DNA from: Sphingobacterium detergens
GTDB lineage: Bacteria; Bacteroidota; Bacteroidia; Sphingobacteriales; Sphingobacteriaceae
Direction: 5' to 3'
DNA length: 64,000 nt
NCBI RefSeq assembly: GCF_003610355.1
Contig: NZ_RAPY01000002.1
Coordinates: forward strand, 849,635-913,634
Shown here: positions 45,200-55,085 of the stretch, in pieces
Layout: every line of letters starts with the position of its first letter
How positions within the stretch are numbered: the first letter of the stretch is position 1
Translations under genes and position numbers: made by a program
The notes under the pieces: model-generated
Told to the model about the DNA's origin: nothing
Database searches by the model: none
Seen by the model: the letters and a program-made list of their open reading frames with translations, nothing else

Positions 45200-45594
45200 T
45201 TTTCAGATTGATTAATAATACAAATTATGTTATTTAGTATTAACTCTGTGTCGATTATTTTTTAATTTTATATTATTTATTGTAACTAATATCTTGCAGT
45301 CAATTAAAGCACAATGCAAGTGTGGAAAATCAATATTATACTGAAGAATGATAAGATTTATTGGGACTATTAAGAGAAGGCTGTTTACTAATATTTAAAG
45401 AAAGGAAAGCTATTCAACTGAATATTTTCGGATGGTGTATACCATATTCTGCTTTTGAAATTATTTGATGTGGCTTTTATGTGTATCTAAGAAAATGTAA
45501 TAACTCATTGAAAATAGTCGTAAGAGGTTGGGGTTACTTCTGTAAATTTAATCTGACTATTTCTTTTAAGTATATATAGCTTGGGGTAGTCAAG

Positions 45595-45658
45595 AAGGGT
45601 AAAATAGATCGGCACAGATGCTGCGGTAGAGCATGCTGAGTTGTCGCTGGGGGGATAG
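45595..45658 (+). pseudogene. Duplicated, damaged recN 3' end
   Basis: The stretch from AAGGGTAAAA to GGGGATAG repeats the final 80-odd bases of recN (42354-42442). About 26 bases are missing, exactly between two ACAGATGCTG direct repeats of the original, and there are several substitutions near the end. The original frame is lost. It marks the far side of a 3.2-kb segment that follows recN. Confidence 0.8.
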
Positions 45659-45693
45659 CTTATTTTCGTGAGTTTGGTAAAGGTAACTCTAAT

Positions 45694-45728
45694 AAAAAAA
45701 AGATCTCAGAATTCTGAGATCTTTTTTT
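45694..45728. terminator. Bidirectional terminator
   Basis: A perfect palindrome (GATCTCAGAATTCTGAGATC core, with runs of A before and T after) lies next to the stop of the minus-strand lipoprotein gene. Confidence 0.85.
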
Positions 45729-45730
45729 TA

Positions 45731-46159
45731 TTAATTACCACCATTTGTGGCATCTGTCAATGTGACTTTGACAAACATATCTGTTGGACGAACAGGTTTA
45801 TTGTCATTTCCAACGTAATCGGCATAAAGGTATACTTTGCCAATTTTATACTCAACACGATAATTGTAGGGTCCAACGGCTGAAGGAATATTGATAAAGA
45901 AATCTTTATCATTATCGAATGATATAGCAACCCCAACATGTCCAAAATTAAAATATTTTGCATCCAACTCAGGGAAGTCCAATTCGTTTGAAAATGAGTA
46001 TCCTGATTGGTCAGCTACCCACGAAGAAGATTTTACATTGGTGCTGAAAGTTACTCCATCTAAAACGTTTACCTCTTGCGTGATATACTCCTTTTTACAA
46101 GAAGAGAATGAAACCAAGGCCGCGGTTCCAATTAAAGCTGCGAATAAAAGTCTTTTCAT
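45731..46159 (-). CDS. Small lipoprotein, unknown
   Basis: The 142-residue product has a lipoprotein signal with lipobox VSFSSC. It is a beta-rich domain typical of many small Bacteroidota lipoproteins (YNYRVEYKIGKVYLYADYVG). No family is recognised. It is a single gene with a terminator directly downstream. Confidence 0.75.
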   Translation of the reverse strand: MKRLLFAALIGTAALVSFSSCKKEYITQEVNVLDGVTFSTNVKSSSWVADQSGYSFSNELDFPELDAKYFNFGHVGVAISFDNDKDFFINIPSAVGPYNYRVEYKIGKVYLYADYVGNDNKPVRPTDMFVKVTLTDATNGGN

Positions 46160-46242
46160 ATCGTTTGTGTTATTTGTGACATTTTTTTATTATAGGACGA
46201 TAAAATAGTGCGAAAGTTTAACGTCAACCTTCTTTATAACAA

Positions 46243-46267
46243 AAAATGCACCACAATGGTGCATTTT
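46243..46267 (-). terminator. Intrinsic terminator of clpC
   Basis: The stem AAAATGCACCA/TGGTGCATTTT with a CAA loop ends about 30 bases after the clpC stop, on the minus strand, with a T run on that side. Confidence 0.8.
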
Positions 46268-46296
46268 CTTGAAATTATTTCGAGTACAGCAAGCGA

Positions 46297-48822
46297 TTAT
46301 TTCTCAGCTGTATCTTTTGAAGACTTCGGATCTGAGCTAGAGACCTCAATATCTTTGGTTTCCGGATTGATGCTGACAGTTAAAACTGAACCTGTTTGCA
46401 CATTTCCCTTGAGGATTTCTTCTGCAATCGGATCTTCCAGATATTTTTGAATTGCCCGTTTTAATGGACGTGCACCAAAATTACTGTCATAGCCTTTATC
46501 AGCAATGAAATCTTTTGCCTCTTCCGTCAGATTAATGATATAACCTAAATCTGCAATTCGTTTAAACAATGATTTCAATTCAATATCAATGATTTTGAAG
46601 ATATTTTCTTTTGTCAACGAATTGAAAACAATAACATCGTCAATACGGTTCAGAAACTCTGGAGCAAAAGCTCTTTTTAATGCAGTTTCAATTACTCCAC
46701 GGGAATGTGCATCTGTTTGTTGTGATTTTGCTGCAGTGGTGAAACCTACACCTTGACCAAACTCTTTCAACTGACGTGCTCCAATGTTGGAGGTCATGAT
46801 GATAATTGTGTTACGGAAGTCCACCTTACGACCCAAACTATCGGTCAACTGACCTTCATCTAATACTTGCAGTAACAAGTTGAATACATCAGGGTGAGCT
46901 TTCTCAATCTCATCCAAAAGCACTACCGCATAAGGTTTACGACGTACTTTCTCTGTTAACTGTCCACCTTCTTCATAACCTACATATCCCGGAGGCGCTC
47001 CGACTAGACGTGACACGGCAAATTTCTCCATGTACTCACTCATGTCAATTTGGATCAGTGCGTCTTCAGTATCAAACATAAATCGAGCTAACTCTTTCGC
47101 TAATTCTGTTTTACCGACACCAGTAGGGCCAAGGAATATAAAGGAACCGATTGGTTTTTTTGGATCTTTCAGTCCGGCACGTGTCCGTTGGATGGCTTTA
47201 ACCAATTTACCGACGGCATCGTCCTGACCGATGATTCTTCCTTTCATTAGTTCACCCATATTCAACAGTTTTTGGCTGTCGGATTGGCTGACACGTTGCA
47301 CTGGGATACCAGTCATCATCGCCACAACTTCCGCTACATTTTCTTCGGAAACAGTGTATCGCTTAGATTTGGTTTCTTCTTCCCACGCAATCTTCTCTTT
47401 CTCTAACTCGTCGATAAGCTTTTTCTCTGTATCCCGTAGTTTAGCAGCTTCTTCGTATTTTTGACTACGAACAACCTTGTTTTTCTCCAATTTGACTTCC
47501 TCGATTTTATTCTCGATATCAATAATGGATTGTGGTACATGGATATTGTTCAAGTGTACACGTGAACCTGCTTCGTCCAATGCGTCAATCGCTTTATCTG
47601 GTAGGAAACGATCCGTAATATAACGTGTTGTCAATGACACACAGGCTTCAATCGCATCTGGCGTATAAGTCACATTGTGGTGATCCTCATATTTCTCTTT
47701 GATACGATTCAAGATCTCTACAGTTTCATCATGTGTAGCCGGCTCGATAGTCACACGTTGGAAACGACGGTCTAAAGCACCATCTTTCTCAATATATTGA
47801 CGGTATTCGTCCAGTGTAGTCGCACCGATACATTGTATTTCTCCTCTTGCCAAGGCTGGTTTAAACATATTAGAAGCGTCCAAAGAGCCTGAAGCACCAC
47901 CAGCACCAACAATGGTATGGATTTCGTCAATAAACAAAATCACATCTGGAGATTTTTCCAGTTCATTCATGACCGCTTTCATGCGCTCTTCAAATTGACC
48001 ACGATATTTCGTGCCAGCAACAAGAGAGGCTAGGTCTAAAGTAACCACACGCTTGTTGAACAATACACGTGATACTTTGCGTTGCACGATGCGTAACGCC
48101 AATCCTTCTGCTATAGCCGATTTACCTACCCCAGGTTCACCGATCAATAACGGATTATTCTTTTTACGACGTGATAAGATCTGTGATACACGTTCGATTT
48201 CTTTTTCACGACCTACAATAGGATCCAGTCTACCTTCTTCAGCAGCTTTGGTCAGATCTCGACCAAAGTTGTCCAATACAGGCGTTTTGGATTTAATATC
48301 CGAAACCTTTTTAGGTTGGATATATTGATCATCCTCAGCAAAGTCATCGTCACCGGTAGGGGAGCCTGGAGCTTCATCCTTAATGGTGGTTCTATTTTGC
48401 TCAACTTCAGATTTGAAGATGTCATAAGTCACATTATATTGCTGTAAAATCTGCGAAGCGATATTATCTTCATCCCGCAAGATAGCCAATAATAGGTGCT
48501 CGGTGCCAATAATATCTGACTTGAAAATTTTCGCTTCCAAATAAGTTATTTTTAGCACTTTTTCAGCTTGTTTAGTTAACGGCATGTTGCCAATAGGTGC
48601 ACGTGATACAGATGCCCCCTTCACTGCGTCCTCCACAGATTGACGTAGGGCAGTTGTGTCAATGCCTATGTTTTTAAGGATTTTGATCGCCATTCCATCG
48701 CCCTCACGAATCAAGCCGAGCAACAAATGCTCTGTGCCTATATAATCGTGACGCAATCTCAAAGCTTCCTCTCTACTGTACGATATAACATCCTTTACGC
48801 GCGGTGAAAATTTTGCTTCCAT
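46297..48822 (-). CDS. clpC: ATP-dependent Clp protease ATPase subunit ClpC
   Basis: The 841-residue AAA+ unfoldase supplies substrates to ClpP. It has the double Clp-N domain (about residues 1-145, with [26 protein letters not shown]), and nucleotide-binding domain 1 with GEPGVGKS. A middle UVR region follows (about 420-455, [23 protein letters not shown]). Nucleotide-binding domain 2 (about 510-790) has [12 protein letters not shown] and [15 protein letters not shown]. The length is normal for ClpC. It is a single gene with its own terminator, and an inverted repeat just upstream could be an operator. Confidence 0.95.
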   Translation of the reverse strand: MEAKFSPRVKDVISYSREEALRLRHDYIGTEHLLLGLIREGDGMAIKILKNIGIDTTALRQSVEDAVKGASVSRAPIGNMPLTKQAEKVLKITYLEAKIFKSDIIGTEHLLLAILRDEDNIASQILQQYNVTYDIFKSEVEQNRTTIKDEAPGSPTGDDDFAEDDQYIQPKKVSDIKSKTPVLDNFGRDLTKAAEEGRLDPIVGREKEIERVSQILSRRKKNNPLLIGEPGVGKSAIAEGLALRIVQRKVSRVLFNKRVVTLDLASLVAGTKYRGQFEERMKAVMNELEKSPDVILFIDEIHTIVGAGGASGSLDASNMFKPALARGEIQCIGATTLDEYRQYIEKDGALDRRFQRVTIEPATHDETVEILNRIKEKYEDHHNVTYTPDAIEACVSLTTRYITDRFLPDKAIDALDEAGSRVHLNNIHVPQSIIDIENKIEEVKLEKNKVVRSQKYEEAAKLRDTEKKLIDELEKEKIAWEEETKSKRYTVSEENVAEVVAMMTGIPVQRVSQSDSQKLLNMGELMKGRIIGQDDAVGKLVKAIQRTRAGLKDPKKPIGSFIFLGPTGVGKTELAKELARFMFDTEDALIQIDMSEYMEKFAVSRLVGAPPGYVGYEEGGQLTEKVRRKPYAVVLLDEIEKAHPDVFNLLLQVLDEGQLTDSLGRKVDFRNTIIIMTSNIGARQLKEFGQGVGFTTAAKSQQTDAHSRGVIETALKRAFAPEFLNRIDDVIVFNSLTKENIFKIIDIELKSLFKRIADLGYIINLTEEAKDFIADKGYDSNFGARPLKRAIQKYLEDPIAEEILKGNVQTGSVLTVSINPETKDIEVSSSDPKSSKDTAEK

Positions 48823-48855
48823 TGAATACCTTTCTGTTTTATATTAAGGATATAT

Positions 48856-48877
48856 AAATGTAGTAAATTCTACATTT
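48856..48877. promoter_or_regulatory. Inverted repeat upstream of clpC
   Basis: AATGTAG and CTACATT flank the six bases TAAATT, centred about 45 bases before the clpC start. It may be an operator or a promoter-linked palindrome; nothing in the sequence names the regulator. Confidence 0.45.
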
Positions 48878-48958
48878 CAAACCTTAAAATTATTTTAAAT
48901 AATGTCATCAACAATTAAGCCATGACCATTATACGTCCAAAATGTCAGTATAAAAGAT

Positions 48959-48966
48959 TACATTTG
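48959..48966 (+). promoter_or_regulatory. Putative -7 box (TACATTTG) of ettA
   Basis: TACATTTG matches the Bacteroidota TAnnTTTG consensus about 42 bases before the ettA start. No clean -33 TTG is visible. Confidence 0.5.
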
Positions 48967-49007
48967 TATGTTAATATAACAAGAGTTTTCCAATTTTTTT
49001 AAATTTT

Positions 49008-50690
49008 ATGTCAGACGAGAAGATTATTTTTTCGATGGCGGGAGTCAACAAAATCTATCCGCCTCAAAAACAAGTTCTAAAAAATATCTATTTATCTTTT
49101 TTCTATGGTGCCAAGATCGGTGTGATCGGTTTGAACGGATCCGGAAAATCTTCATTATTGAAAATTATTGCGGGTTTGGACAAGTCGTATCAGGGTGAAG
49201 TTGTGTTTTCTCCAGGTTACTCTGTGGGATATTTGGCACAGGAGCCCCAATTGGATCTCGAAAAGACCGTACTGGAAATTGTGCAGGAAGGTGTTGCCGA
49301 AATTACGGCAACCTTAAAAGAATACGAAGAAATCAATGAAAAATTCGGCTTGCCTGAGGTTTACGAAAATCCAGATGAAATGGATAAATTGTTGGCAAGA
49401 CAAGGTGAATTACAAGATAAAATTGACGCAACAAATGCTTGGGAAATCGATTCCAAATTGGATAGAGCAATGGATGCATTACGTTGTCCAGAACCTGATG
49501 CCAAAATTGCCAATTTGTCAGGTGGTGAGCGCAGACGTGTAGCATTATGTCGCTTATTATTACAAGAGCCAGATGTGTTATTGCTTGATGAGCCGACCAA
49601 CCACTTGGATGCGGAGTCTATTGACTGGTTAGAACAACACTTGAAACAGTATAAAGGAACTGTCATTGCCGTAACCCACGACCGTTATTTCTTGGATAAC
49701 GTAGCAGGATGGATCTTAGAACTTGATCGTGGTGAGGGAATTCCTTGGAAAGGGAACTATTCTTCGTGGTTAGATCAAAAAGCTAAACGTCTGGCACAAG
49801 AAGAAAAGCAGGAAACCAAGCGTCAGAAAACTTTGGAGCGTGAGTTGGAATGGGTACGTATGGCTCCGAAAGCCCGTCATGCCAAATCTAAAGCCCGTCT
49901 TCATAACTATGAAAAATTAGCTTCCGAGGAAACCAAAGAACGCGAAGAAAAATTAGAATTATTTATTCCTCCAGGACCGCGCTTGGGTAACTCTGTTATT
50001 GAAGCAACAGATATTTCCAAGACTTATGGTGACCGTATCTTATTTGAAAATTTAAGTTTCATGTTGCCCCCAGCCGGTATCGTTGGTATTATCGGACCAA
50101 ATGGTGCAGGTAAAACAACTTTATTCCGCTTGATCACAGGTCAGGAGACACCAGATACAGGCTCGTTCAAAGTAGGCGAGACGGTCAAATTGGGTTATGT
50201 CGATCAAATGCACCATGATCTGGATCCTGAGAAATCTGTTTGGGAAAATATCACCGGTGGTAATGATAATATGATCTTAGGCAATCGTTCCGTAAATTCC
50301 AGAGCTTATGTCTCTAAATTTAACTTTAATGGTGCTGATCAACAAAAGAAAGTTGGCGTGCTTTCTGGTGGAGAACGTAATCGCGTCCATTTGGCGATCA
50401 CATTGAAAGAAGGCTCAAATGTGCTTTTACTCGATGAGCCGACCAATGATATTGACGTTAATACATTGCGCGCGTTAGAGGAAGGTTTGGAGAATTTCGG
50501 TGGTTGTGCTGTGGTGATCTCCCACGATAGATGGTTCTTAGACCGTATCTGTACACATATTCTTGCTTTTGAAGGTGATTCTCAAGTGTACTTCTTTGAA
50601 GGTAACTATACTGAGTATGAGGAGAACCGCAAGAAACGTTTGGGTGATGTGACTCCACATCGTATTAAATACAAAAAATTGGTGAAATAA
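49008..50690 (+). CDS. ettA: Energy-dependent translational throttle protein EttA (ABC-F)
   Basis: The 560-residue ABC-F ATPase binds the ribosome E site and gates the first elongation step according to ATP:ADP levels. It has two ABC domains, each with Walker A (GLNGSGKSS and GPNGAGKTT), a signature (LSGGERRR, LSGGERNR) and Walker B (LLLDEPTNHLD, LLLDEPTNDID). The EttA-specific arm lies between (about 95-140), as does the long linker with the E-site-contacting basic block (KARHAKSKARLHNYEKL). The length is normal. The PAS kinase gene starts two bases after its stop, so the genes may be cotranscribed. Confidence 0.95.
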   Translation: MSDEKIIFSMAGVNKIYPPQKQVLKNIYLSFFYGAKIGVIGLNGSGKSSLLKIIAGLDKSYQGEVVFSPGYSVGYLAQEPQLDLEKTVLEIVQEGVAEITATLKEYEEINEKFGLPEVYENPDEMDKLLARQGELQDKIDATNAWEIDSKLDRAMDALRCPEPDAKIANLSGGERRRVALCRLLLQEPDVLLLDEPTNHLDAESIDWLEQHLKQYKGTVIAVTHDRYFLDNVAGWILELDRGEGIPWKGNYSSWLDQKAKRLAQEEKQETKRQKTLERELEWVRMAPKARHAKSKARLHNYEKLASEETKEREEKLELFIPPGPRLGNSVIEATDISKTYGDRILFENLSFMLPPAGIVGIIGPNGAGKTTLFRLITGQETPDTGSFKVGETVKLGYVDQMHHDLDPEKSVWENITGGNDNMILGNRSVNSRAYVSKFNFNGADQQKKVGVLSGGERNRVHLAITLKEGSNVLLLDEPTNDIDVNTLRALEEGLENFGGCAVVISHDRWFLDRICTHILAFEGDSQVYFFEGNYTEYEENRKKRLGDVTPHRIKYKKLVK

Positions 50691-50692
50691 CG

Positions 50693-51883
50693 ATGATCAT
50701 GGAAGGCGGAAGGCTTCTGGCGGCTATAATAGACCATGCAATTGATGGAATTATCACCATTGACAACAGGGGGAATGTGGAAAGCATTAACCCTGCTGCC
50801 TTAGAATTGTTTGGTTATAATGCCGAAGAAGTTATAGGACATAATGTTTCAATGTTAATGCCTGAACCTGATCGGGGTAATCATGATAATTATATCCATA
50901 ATTATCAAACGACCGGCCATAAGAAAATTATTGGAATCGGTCGGGAGGTGATGGGATTAAAGAAGAATGGAAAAACATTTCCATTCCGGCTTGCGGTCAG
51001 TGAAGTCTGGCTTAAGGATAAAAATATTTTCACGGGATTTATCCATGATCTTTCACGCGAGAAGGCTGCTGAGGACATGCTAAAACAGCATGCAGCAGAA
51101 TTGGAGCATAAAGTTAGTGAGCGAACCCGTGATCTAATATCGATGGTTTCGGAGCTGGAAAAAGCAAAGGCGGAGGTCTCTAAATCTTTGGAGAAAGAAA
51201 TTGAACTTAATCAGCTTAAATCGCGTTTTGTTTCCATGGCTTCACATGAGTTTCGCACACCTTTAAGTTCCGTTCAATTGTCGGCTTCGTTGATCGAAAA
51301 ATATGCGGATCGCCCCGATGATAAGGCGAGTATCATTAAACACACCAACAAGATCAAAGGTGCGGTGCAGCTCTTGACCAGTATTTTGAACGATTTTCTC
51401 TCATTGGAAAAATTAGAGGCGGGTATTGTGGTCATGAACAAACAGTACATTAATTTGGTTGAACTGGCTGAGGAGATTACGGAGGAAATGCAATTGATCT
51501 GTAAGAAAAATCAGCATATTGTGTATCAACATACCGGTGAGATCGGACATTTTTCTTTGGACCAGAATCTATTGAAAAATGCTTTGGTGAATTTGATCTC
51601 CAATGCAATCAAATACTCGGGCGAAGATACATTAATTGAATTTACAACCTGTATTGATGACGATGGCTGTTCGATTTCAGTCAAAGATAACGGTATCGGT
51701 ATTCCTGAAGAAGATCAGGTGCATTTGTTTGAGCCTTTTTTCAGAGCGCATAACACGGGGAATATTCCGGGTACAGGATTAGGGCTGAATATCGTGAAAA
51801 GATATATTGAACTTATGCAGGGTAAAATGGAGTTTGTATCGGAGGTGCACAAAGGAACATCATTTAAAGTTAGTTTTGAATAG
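50693..51883 (+). CDS. fixL: FixL-like haem-PAS sensor histidine kinase
   Basis: The 396-residue protein has an N-terminal PAS domain (about residues 5-125) whose residues match the FixL haem-PAS, including MPEPDRGNHDNY (His64 at the FixL proximal haem ligand position, His200) and IIGIGREV (Arg84 at the distal Arg220 position). Rhizobial FixL has Arg at the third haem-contact site, where this protein has Asn70. A coiled-coil (about 125-175) leads to the kinase domain with H-box SMASHEFRTPL, N-box and G-box (DNGIGIPEED, GTGLGLNI). It should sense O2 and phosphorylate the neighbouring REC-CRP regulator. No membrane helix is present. Confidence 0.85.
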   Translation: MIMEGGRLLAAIIDHAIDGIITIDNRGNVESINPAALELFGYNAEEVIGHNVSMLMPEPDRGNHDNYIHNYQTTGHKKIIGIGREVMGLKKNGKTFPFRLAVSEVWLKDKNIFTGFIHDLSREKAAEDMLKQHAAELEHKVSERTRDLISMVSELEKAKAEVSKSLEKEIELNQLKSRFVSMASHEFRTPLSSVQLSASLIEKYADRPDDKASIIKHTNKIKGAVQLLTSILNDFLSLEKLEAGIVVMNKQYINLVELAEEITEEMQLICKKNQHIVYQHTGEIGHFSLDQNLLKNALVNLISNAIKYSGEDTLIEFTTCIDDDGCSISVKDNGIGIPEEDQVHLFEPFFRAHNTGNIPGTGLGLNIVKRYIELMQGKMEFVSEVHKGTSFKVSFE

Positions 51884-52008
51884 CGTAAGCTTAACCTTAG
51901 CAGTGGAGAAAATCTGTGCTAATGAACTTATGAAATAAATGCAAGGCATTAGAGGACCCATTGAAGATAAACAGGCGAGCTCTCATCAGCCATTGAAGGA
52001 TAAATAAG

Positions 52009-53076
52009 ATGAAAAATAAAAAGACAATTCTAATTATTGAGGATAATATTGACATTAGAGAGGGGACAACAGAGATTTTGGAGTTGACAGGACGGTATGA
52101 TGTTATTACAGCGGAGAATGGTCGGATAGGAGTTGATTTGGCAACCCGGCATATTCCTGATTTGATTCTCTGTGATATCATGATGCCTGAATTGGATGGT
52201 TATGGTGTACTATTTATGTTGAGCAAAATAGAAAGCACTGCAAAAATTCCTTTTATTTTTCTGACGGCCAAAGCCGAACGTGCGGATATGCGCAAGGCAA
52301 TGGAGATGGGAGCTGATGATTACCTGACCAAACCTTTTGATGATGTGGAACTAATGAATGCGATTGAGGTCCGTCTCAAAAAGCATGAGCAGTTATCCGC
52401 TGATACACCCGAAGACGCTGATCTAAATCTGAGTGAAGAGGAGCAAGTTTTATTGCTACAGGAATTGCTCGCCAACTCGCGTGTGAAAACGATCAAGAAG
52501 AAACAGTCTATCTTTGAGAAAGACGATTCACCTACTTATGTCTATTATGTCAAATCGGGGCAGATCCGAAGCTTTAAATCGTACAAAGATGGACGCGAGT
52601 TGTCAACCGGAATTTATATCGAAGGAAATTATTTTGGTTATGCTTCTGTGTTGTTGAATGAGAACTATGAAGATTATGCAGAGGCTGTTGAACCGAGCGA
52701 GGTTATTTTAATCCCGAAAGACGCCTTTTTGGAACTTTTGTGGAAAAAGCCAGCTATAGCAAGCAAATTTATCAAATTGCTTTCTGTAGACCTTCGTGAA
52801 AAAGAAGAACAACTGTTGGGTTTTGCCTATCATTCTGTCCGTAAACGTGTGGCCAATGCGCTGATCAGTGTAGCTGAAAAAAGCGGAATTAATATCAATG
52901 AGGTCAATGCCTGTACAATTGATATTACCAGAGATGGAATTGCTTCGATAGCCGGTACAGCAAATGAAACGGTTTCACGTATGCTTTCTGATTTTAAGGA
53001 GGAAAAACTGATCTCGAAGGAAAAGGGAAAGATTTTTATCAACTCGATCAAAAATTTGAGGGATGTAAAACAGTAA
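52009..53076 (+). CDS. Receiver-CRP fusion response regulator
   Basis: The 355-residue protein joins an N-terminal receiver domain (about residues 5-125, phosphoacceptor Asp56 in LILCDIMMP, plus Glu11 and Asp12) to a CRP-type cyclic-nucleotide/sensor domain (about 155-265). It ends in a Crp helix-turn-helix (about 285-340, TRDGIASIAGTANETVSRMLSDF). It combines a FixJ-type receiver with a FixK-type output in one chain. It is the likely partner of the FixL-like kinase, 125 bases downstream of it. Confidence 0.88.
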   Translation: MKNKKTILIIEDNIDIREGTTEILELTGRYDVITAENGRIGVDLATRHIPDLILCDIMMPELDGYGVLFMLSKIESTAKIPFIFLTAKAERADMRKAMEMGADDYLTKPFDDVELMNAIEVRLKKHEQLSADTPEDADLNLSEEEQVLLLQELLANSRVKTIKKKQSIFEKDDSPTYVYYVKSGQIRSFKSYKDGRELSTGIYIEGNYFGYASVLLNENYEDYAEAVEPSEVILIPKDAFLELLWKKPAIASKFIKLLSVDLREKEEQLLGFAYHSVRKRVANALISVAEKSGININEVNACTIDITRDGIASIAGTANETVSRMLSDFKEEKLISKEKGKIFINSIKNLRDVKQ

Positions 53077-53134
53077 CAAATAAACAATAAATATTGCGTG
53101 AGCTTTGGGGCTTACGGTTTATAAATATCAATAC

Positions 53135-53173
53135 AAAAAGGGTGTGTCCGAAGAATTCGGACACACCCTTTTT
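53135..53173. terminator. Strong intrinsic terminator
   Basis: A perfect 18-base stem (AAAAAGGGTGTGTCCGAA with its complement, loop GAA) lies just after the regulator gene. Confidence 0.9.
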
Positions 53174-53290
53174 GTGTAATTGTGATATATATCATTGTCG
53201 GATATGGTCTTGTATCATGTTTTTGGACTGAGCTATGAGCTAATTTTGTTTTTAGGATAAACTTATACGTGGTTGATTGTAGAATTCAAA

Positions 53291-53710
53291 ATGAAAGTAG
53301 TTGTATATAATGTGAGGTCATTTGAAAAGGAGTTTTGGGCATTGGCCAATGCGAAACAGCATGATCTCACCTTGATTTCAAACGGATTAAATGCCGAAAC
53401 GCAAAATTATGCGCGCGGAAAGGATGCGATTGTCATCTCAGGAGGAGATATTTTGGATGATAAAATGCTACTTAATTTGAAGGAATTAGGGATCAATAAG
53501 ATCATGACTAGAAGTAAAGAAACATCCCATATCGATTTGGTGAAGGCAGGTGCTCTAAGTATTCAGATTGCGAATGCACCTTTTGAGGATCAAAGCCCAA
53601 AAGGACTGGCAGAACAGACTGTTCGGAATCTCAACCTCTGGGGGATGGAAAAATGTGTTGGTAAAGCATGTTGTTGTTTAAATGACTGCGCAAAAAATAA
53701 TTTTCAATGA
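53291..53710 (+). CDS. D-lactate-dehydrogenase-like half protein with Cys-rich tail
   Basis: The 139-residue product (ATG 53291) aligns to the N-terminal catalytic part of D-2-hydroxyacid dehydrogenases: MKVVVYNVRSFEKEFW, then LISNGLNAETQNYARGKDA and LKELGINKIMTRS. There is no NAD-binding half, so it cannot be a complete dehydrogenase. The last 20 residues carry a Cys cluster (CVGKACCCLNDC), which might bind metal or an iron-sulfur cluster. It overlaps the hemN start by four bases (ATGA), so the two are translationally coupled and probably act together in haem or cbb3-oxidase biogenesis. Confidence 0.75.
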   Translation: MKVVVYNVRSFEKEFWALANAKQHDLTLISNGLNAETQNYARGKDAIVISGGDILDDKMLLNLKELGINKIMTRSKETSHIDLVKAGALSIQIANAPFEDQSPKGLAEQTVRNLNLWGMEKCVGKACCCLNDCAKNNFQ

Positions 53711-55077
53711 GTACACAAGACAGGACTATGGCGGAGCTGGTGCAGAAATATAATATTGCAGCACCACGGTACACCAGTTATCCAACTGTTCCATTTTGGG
53801 ACGAGAAAACATTTTCTACTGATGCTTGGACGGATCAGGTATACTGTACTTTCAAACAGTCAAAAGATAGGGGATTAAGTCTGTATATACATCTTCCTTT
53901 TTGCGAAAGCTTATGCACCTACTGTGGCTGTAATACGCGTATCACAAAAAATCATCAGGTTGAACTGCCTTACATTGCTGCTCTCCTAAAGGAGTGGGAG
54001 ATGTATCTGGCTGTTTTCAAAGGAGAGAGACCGCTCGTGTCAGAAATACATTTGGGTGGCGGTACACCGACATTTTTTCAACCCGAGAACCTGAAATTGT
54101 TGATAGAGGGGATCCTTGAACATGTCGATGTCACAGCAGATCGCTCTTTTTCATTTGAAGCGCACCCTGCTAATACCACAACCGAACACTTACAGATTCT
54201 TTTCGACCTAGGCTTCCGTCGTCTCAGCTTAGGGATACAGGATTTTGACCCTTTGGTGCAGTTTATGATCAATAGGCAGCAGACCTTTGAAGAAGTGGAA
54301 GCGGTGATGTTGAATGCCAGAGAGATCGGTTTTGAATCCATTAATTTCGATTTGATCTACGGATTGCCGAAGCAGACCCAAGCATCTGTACAGGATACCA
54401 TTGAAAAATCCATGCTGCTCAAGCCAGATCGGATATCTTTTTATAGCTATGCCCATGTCCCTTGGTTGAAACCCGGGCAGCGGCATTATACGGAAGCGGA
54501 TCTGCCAAAGGGTACTGCCAAACTAGCACTTTATAATCTTGGGAAAAAGCTGATCCTGGCACAAGGCTACGCGGATATAGGGATGGACCATTTTGCAAAA
54601 AAAGAGGATGAACTTTATTTGGCCTTCCAAGAGGAACGCTTGCACCGTAATTTTATGGGTTATGCGGATCGGTTTAACCCCTTATTAATTGGGATTGGTG
54701 TGTCCTCAATCAGCGATGCTTGGGGTGGTTTCGCACAAAATGTTAAAACAGTTGAAGAATATCATAAGCTGATCGCATCAGGTGTGTTGCCTGTAGTGAA
54801 AGGACATATACTTAATGCGGAAGATTTGGTCATAAGACGTTATATCCTTGATATGATGTGTAAAGGTAAAGTACAATTGGATCCCACATCGGATTTAACT
54901 GCTCAGATCAAAGAAGAATTGTCAACATTAGCCCAGGATGGCTTAGTCAGCATAGAAGGGGATCTGATTCGGTGCACTGCGATCGGACGTTCATTTCTAC
55001 GGAATATCTGTATGGCCTTTGATCAACGTTTTTTGAAGCTGCGTACAAAAATGCAGTTATTTAGTGAAGCAATTTAA
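53707..55077 (+). CDS. hemN: Oxygen-independent coproporphyrinogen III oxidase HemN
   Basis: The 456-residue radical-SAM enzyme converts coproporphyrinogen III to protoporphyrinogen IX without oxygen, in haem synthesis. The radical-SAM cluster motif is CESLCTYCGCN, with the HemN-specific extra Cys. Downstream blocks (EIHLGGGTPTFF, RLSLGIQDFDPLVQ, INFDLIYGLPKQT, ADIGMDHFAKKEDELYLA) match. The length is normal. Placement between the O2-sensing genes and ccoI fits haem supply for cbb3 oxidase. Confidence 0.93.
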   Translation: MSTQDRTMAELVQKYNIAAPRYTSYPTVPFWDEKTFSTDAWTDQVYCTFKQSKDRGLSLYIHLPFCESLCTYCGCNTRITKNHQVELPYIAALLKEWEMYLAVFKGERPLVSEIHLGGGTPTFFQPENLKLLIEGILEHVDVTADRSFSFEAHPANTTTEHLQILFDLGFRRLSLGIQDFDPLVQFMINRQQTFEEVEAVMLNAREIGFESINFDLIYGLPKQTQASVQDTIEKSMLLKPDRISFYSYAHVPWLKPGQRHYTEADLPKGTAKLALYNLGKKLILAQGYADIGMDHFAKKEDELYLAFQEERLHRNFMGYADRFNPLLIGIGVSSISDAWGGFAQNVKTVEEYHKLIASGVLPVVKGHILNAEDLVIRRYILDMMCKGKVQLDPTSDLTAQIKEELSTLAQDGLVSIEGDLIRCTAIGRSFLRNICMAFDQRFLKLRTKMQLFSEAI

Positions 55078-55085
55078 TTGGGGAT

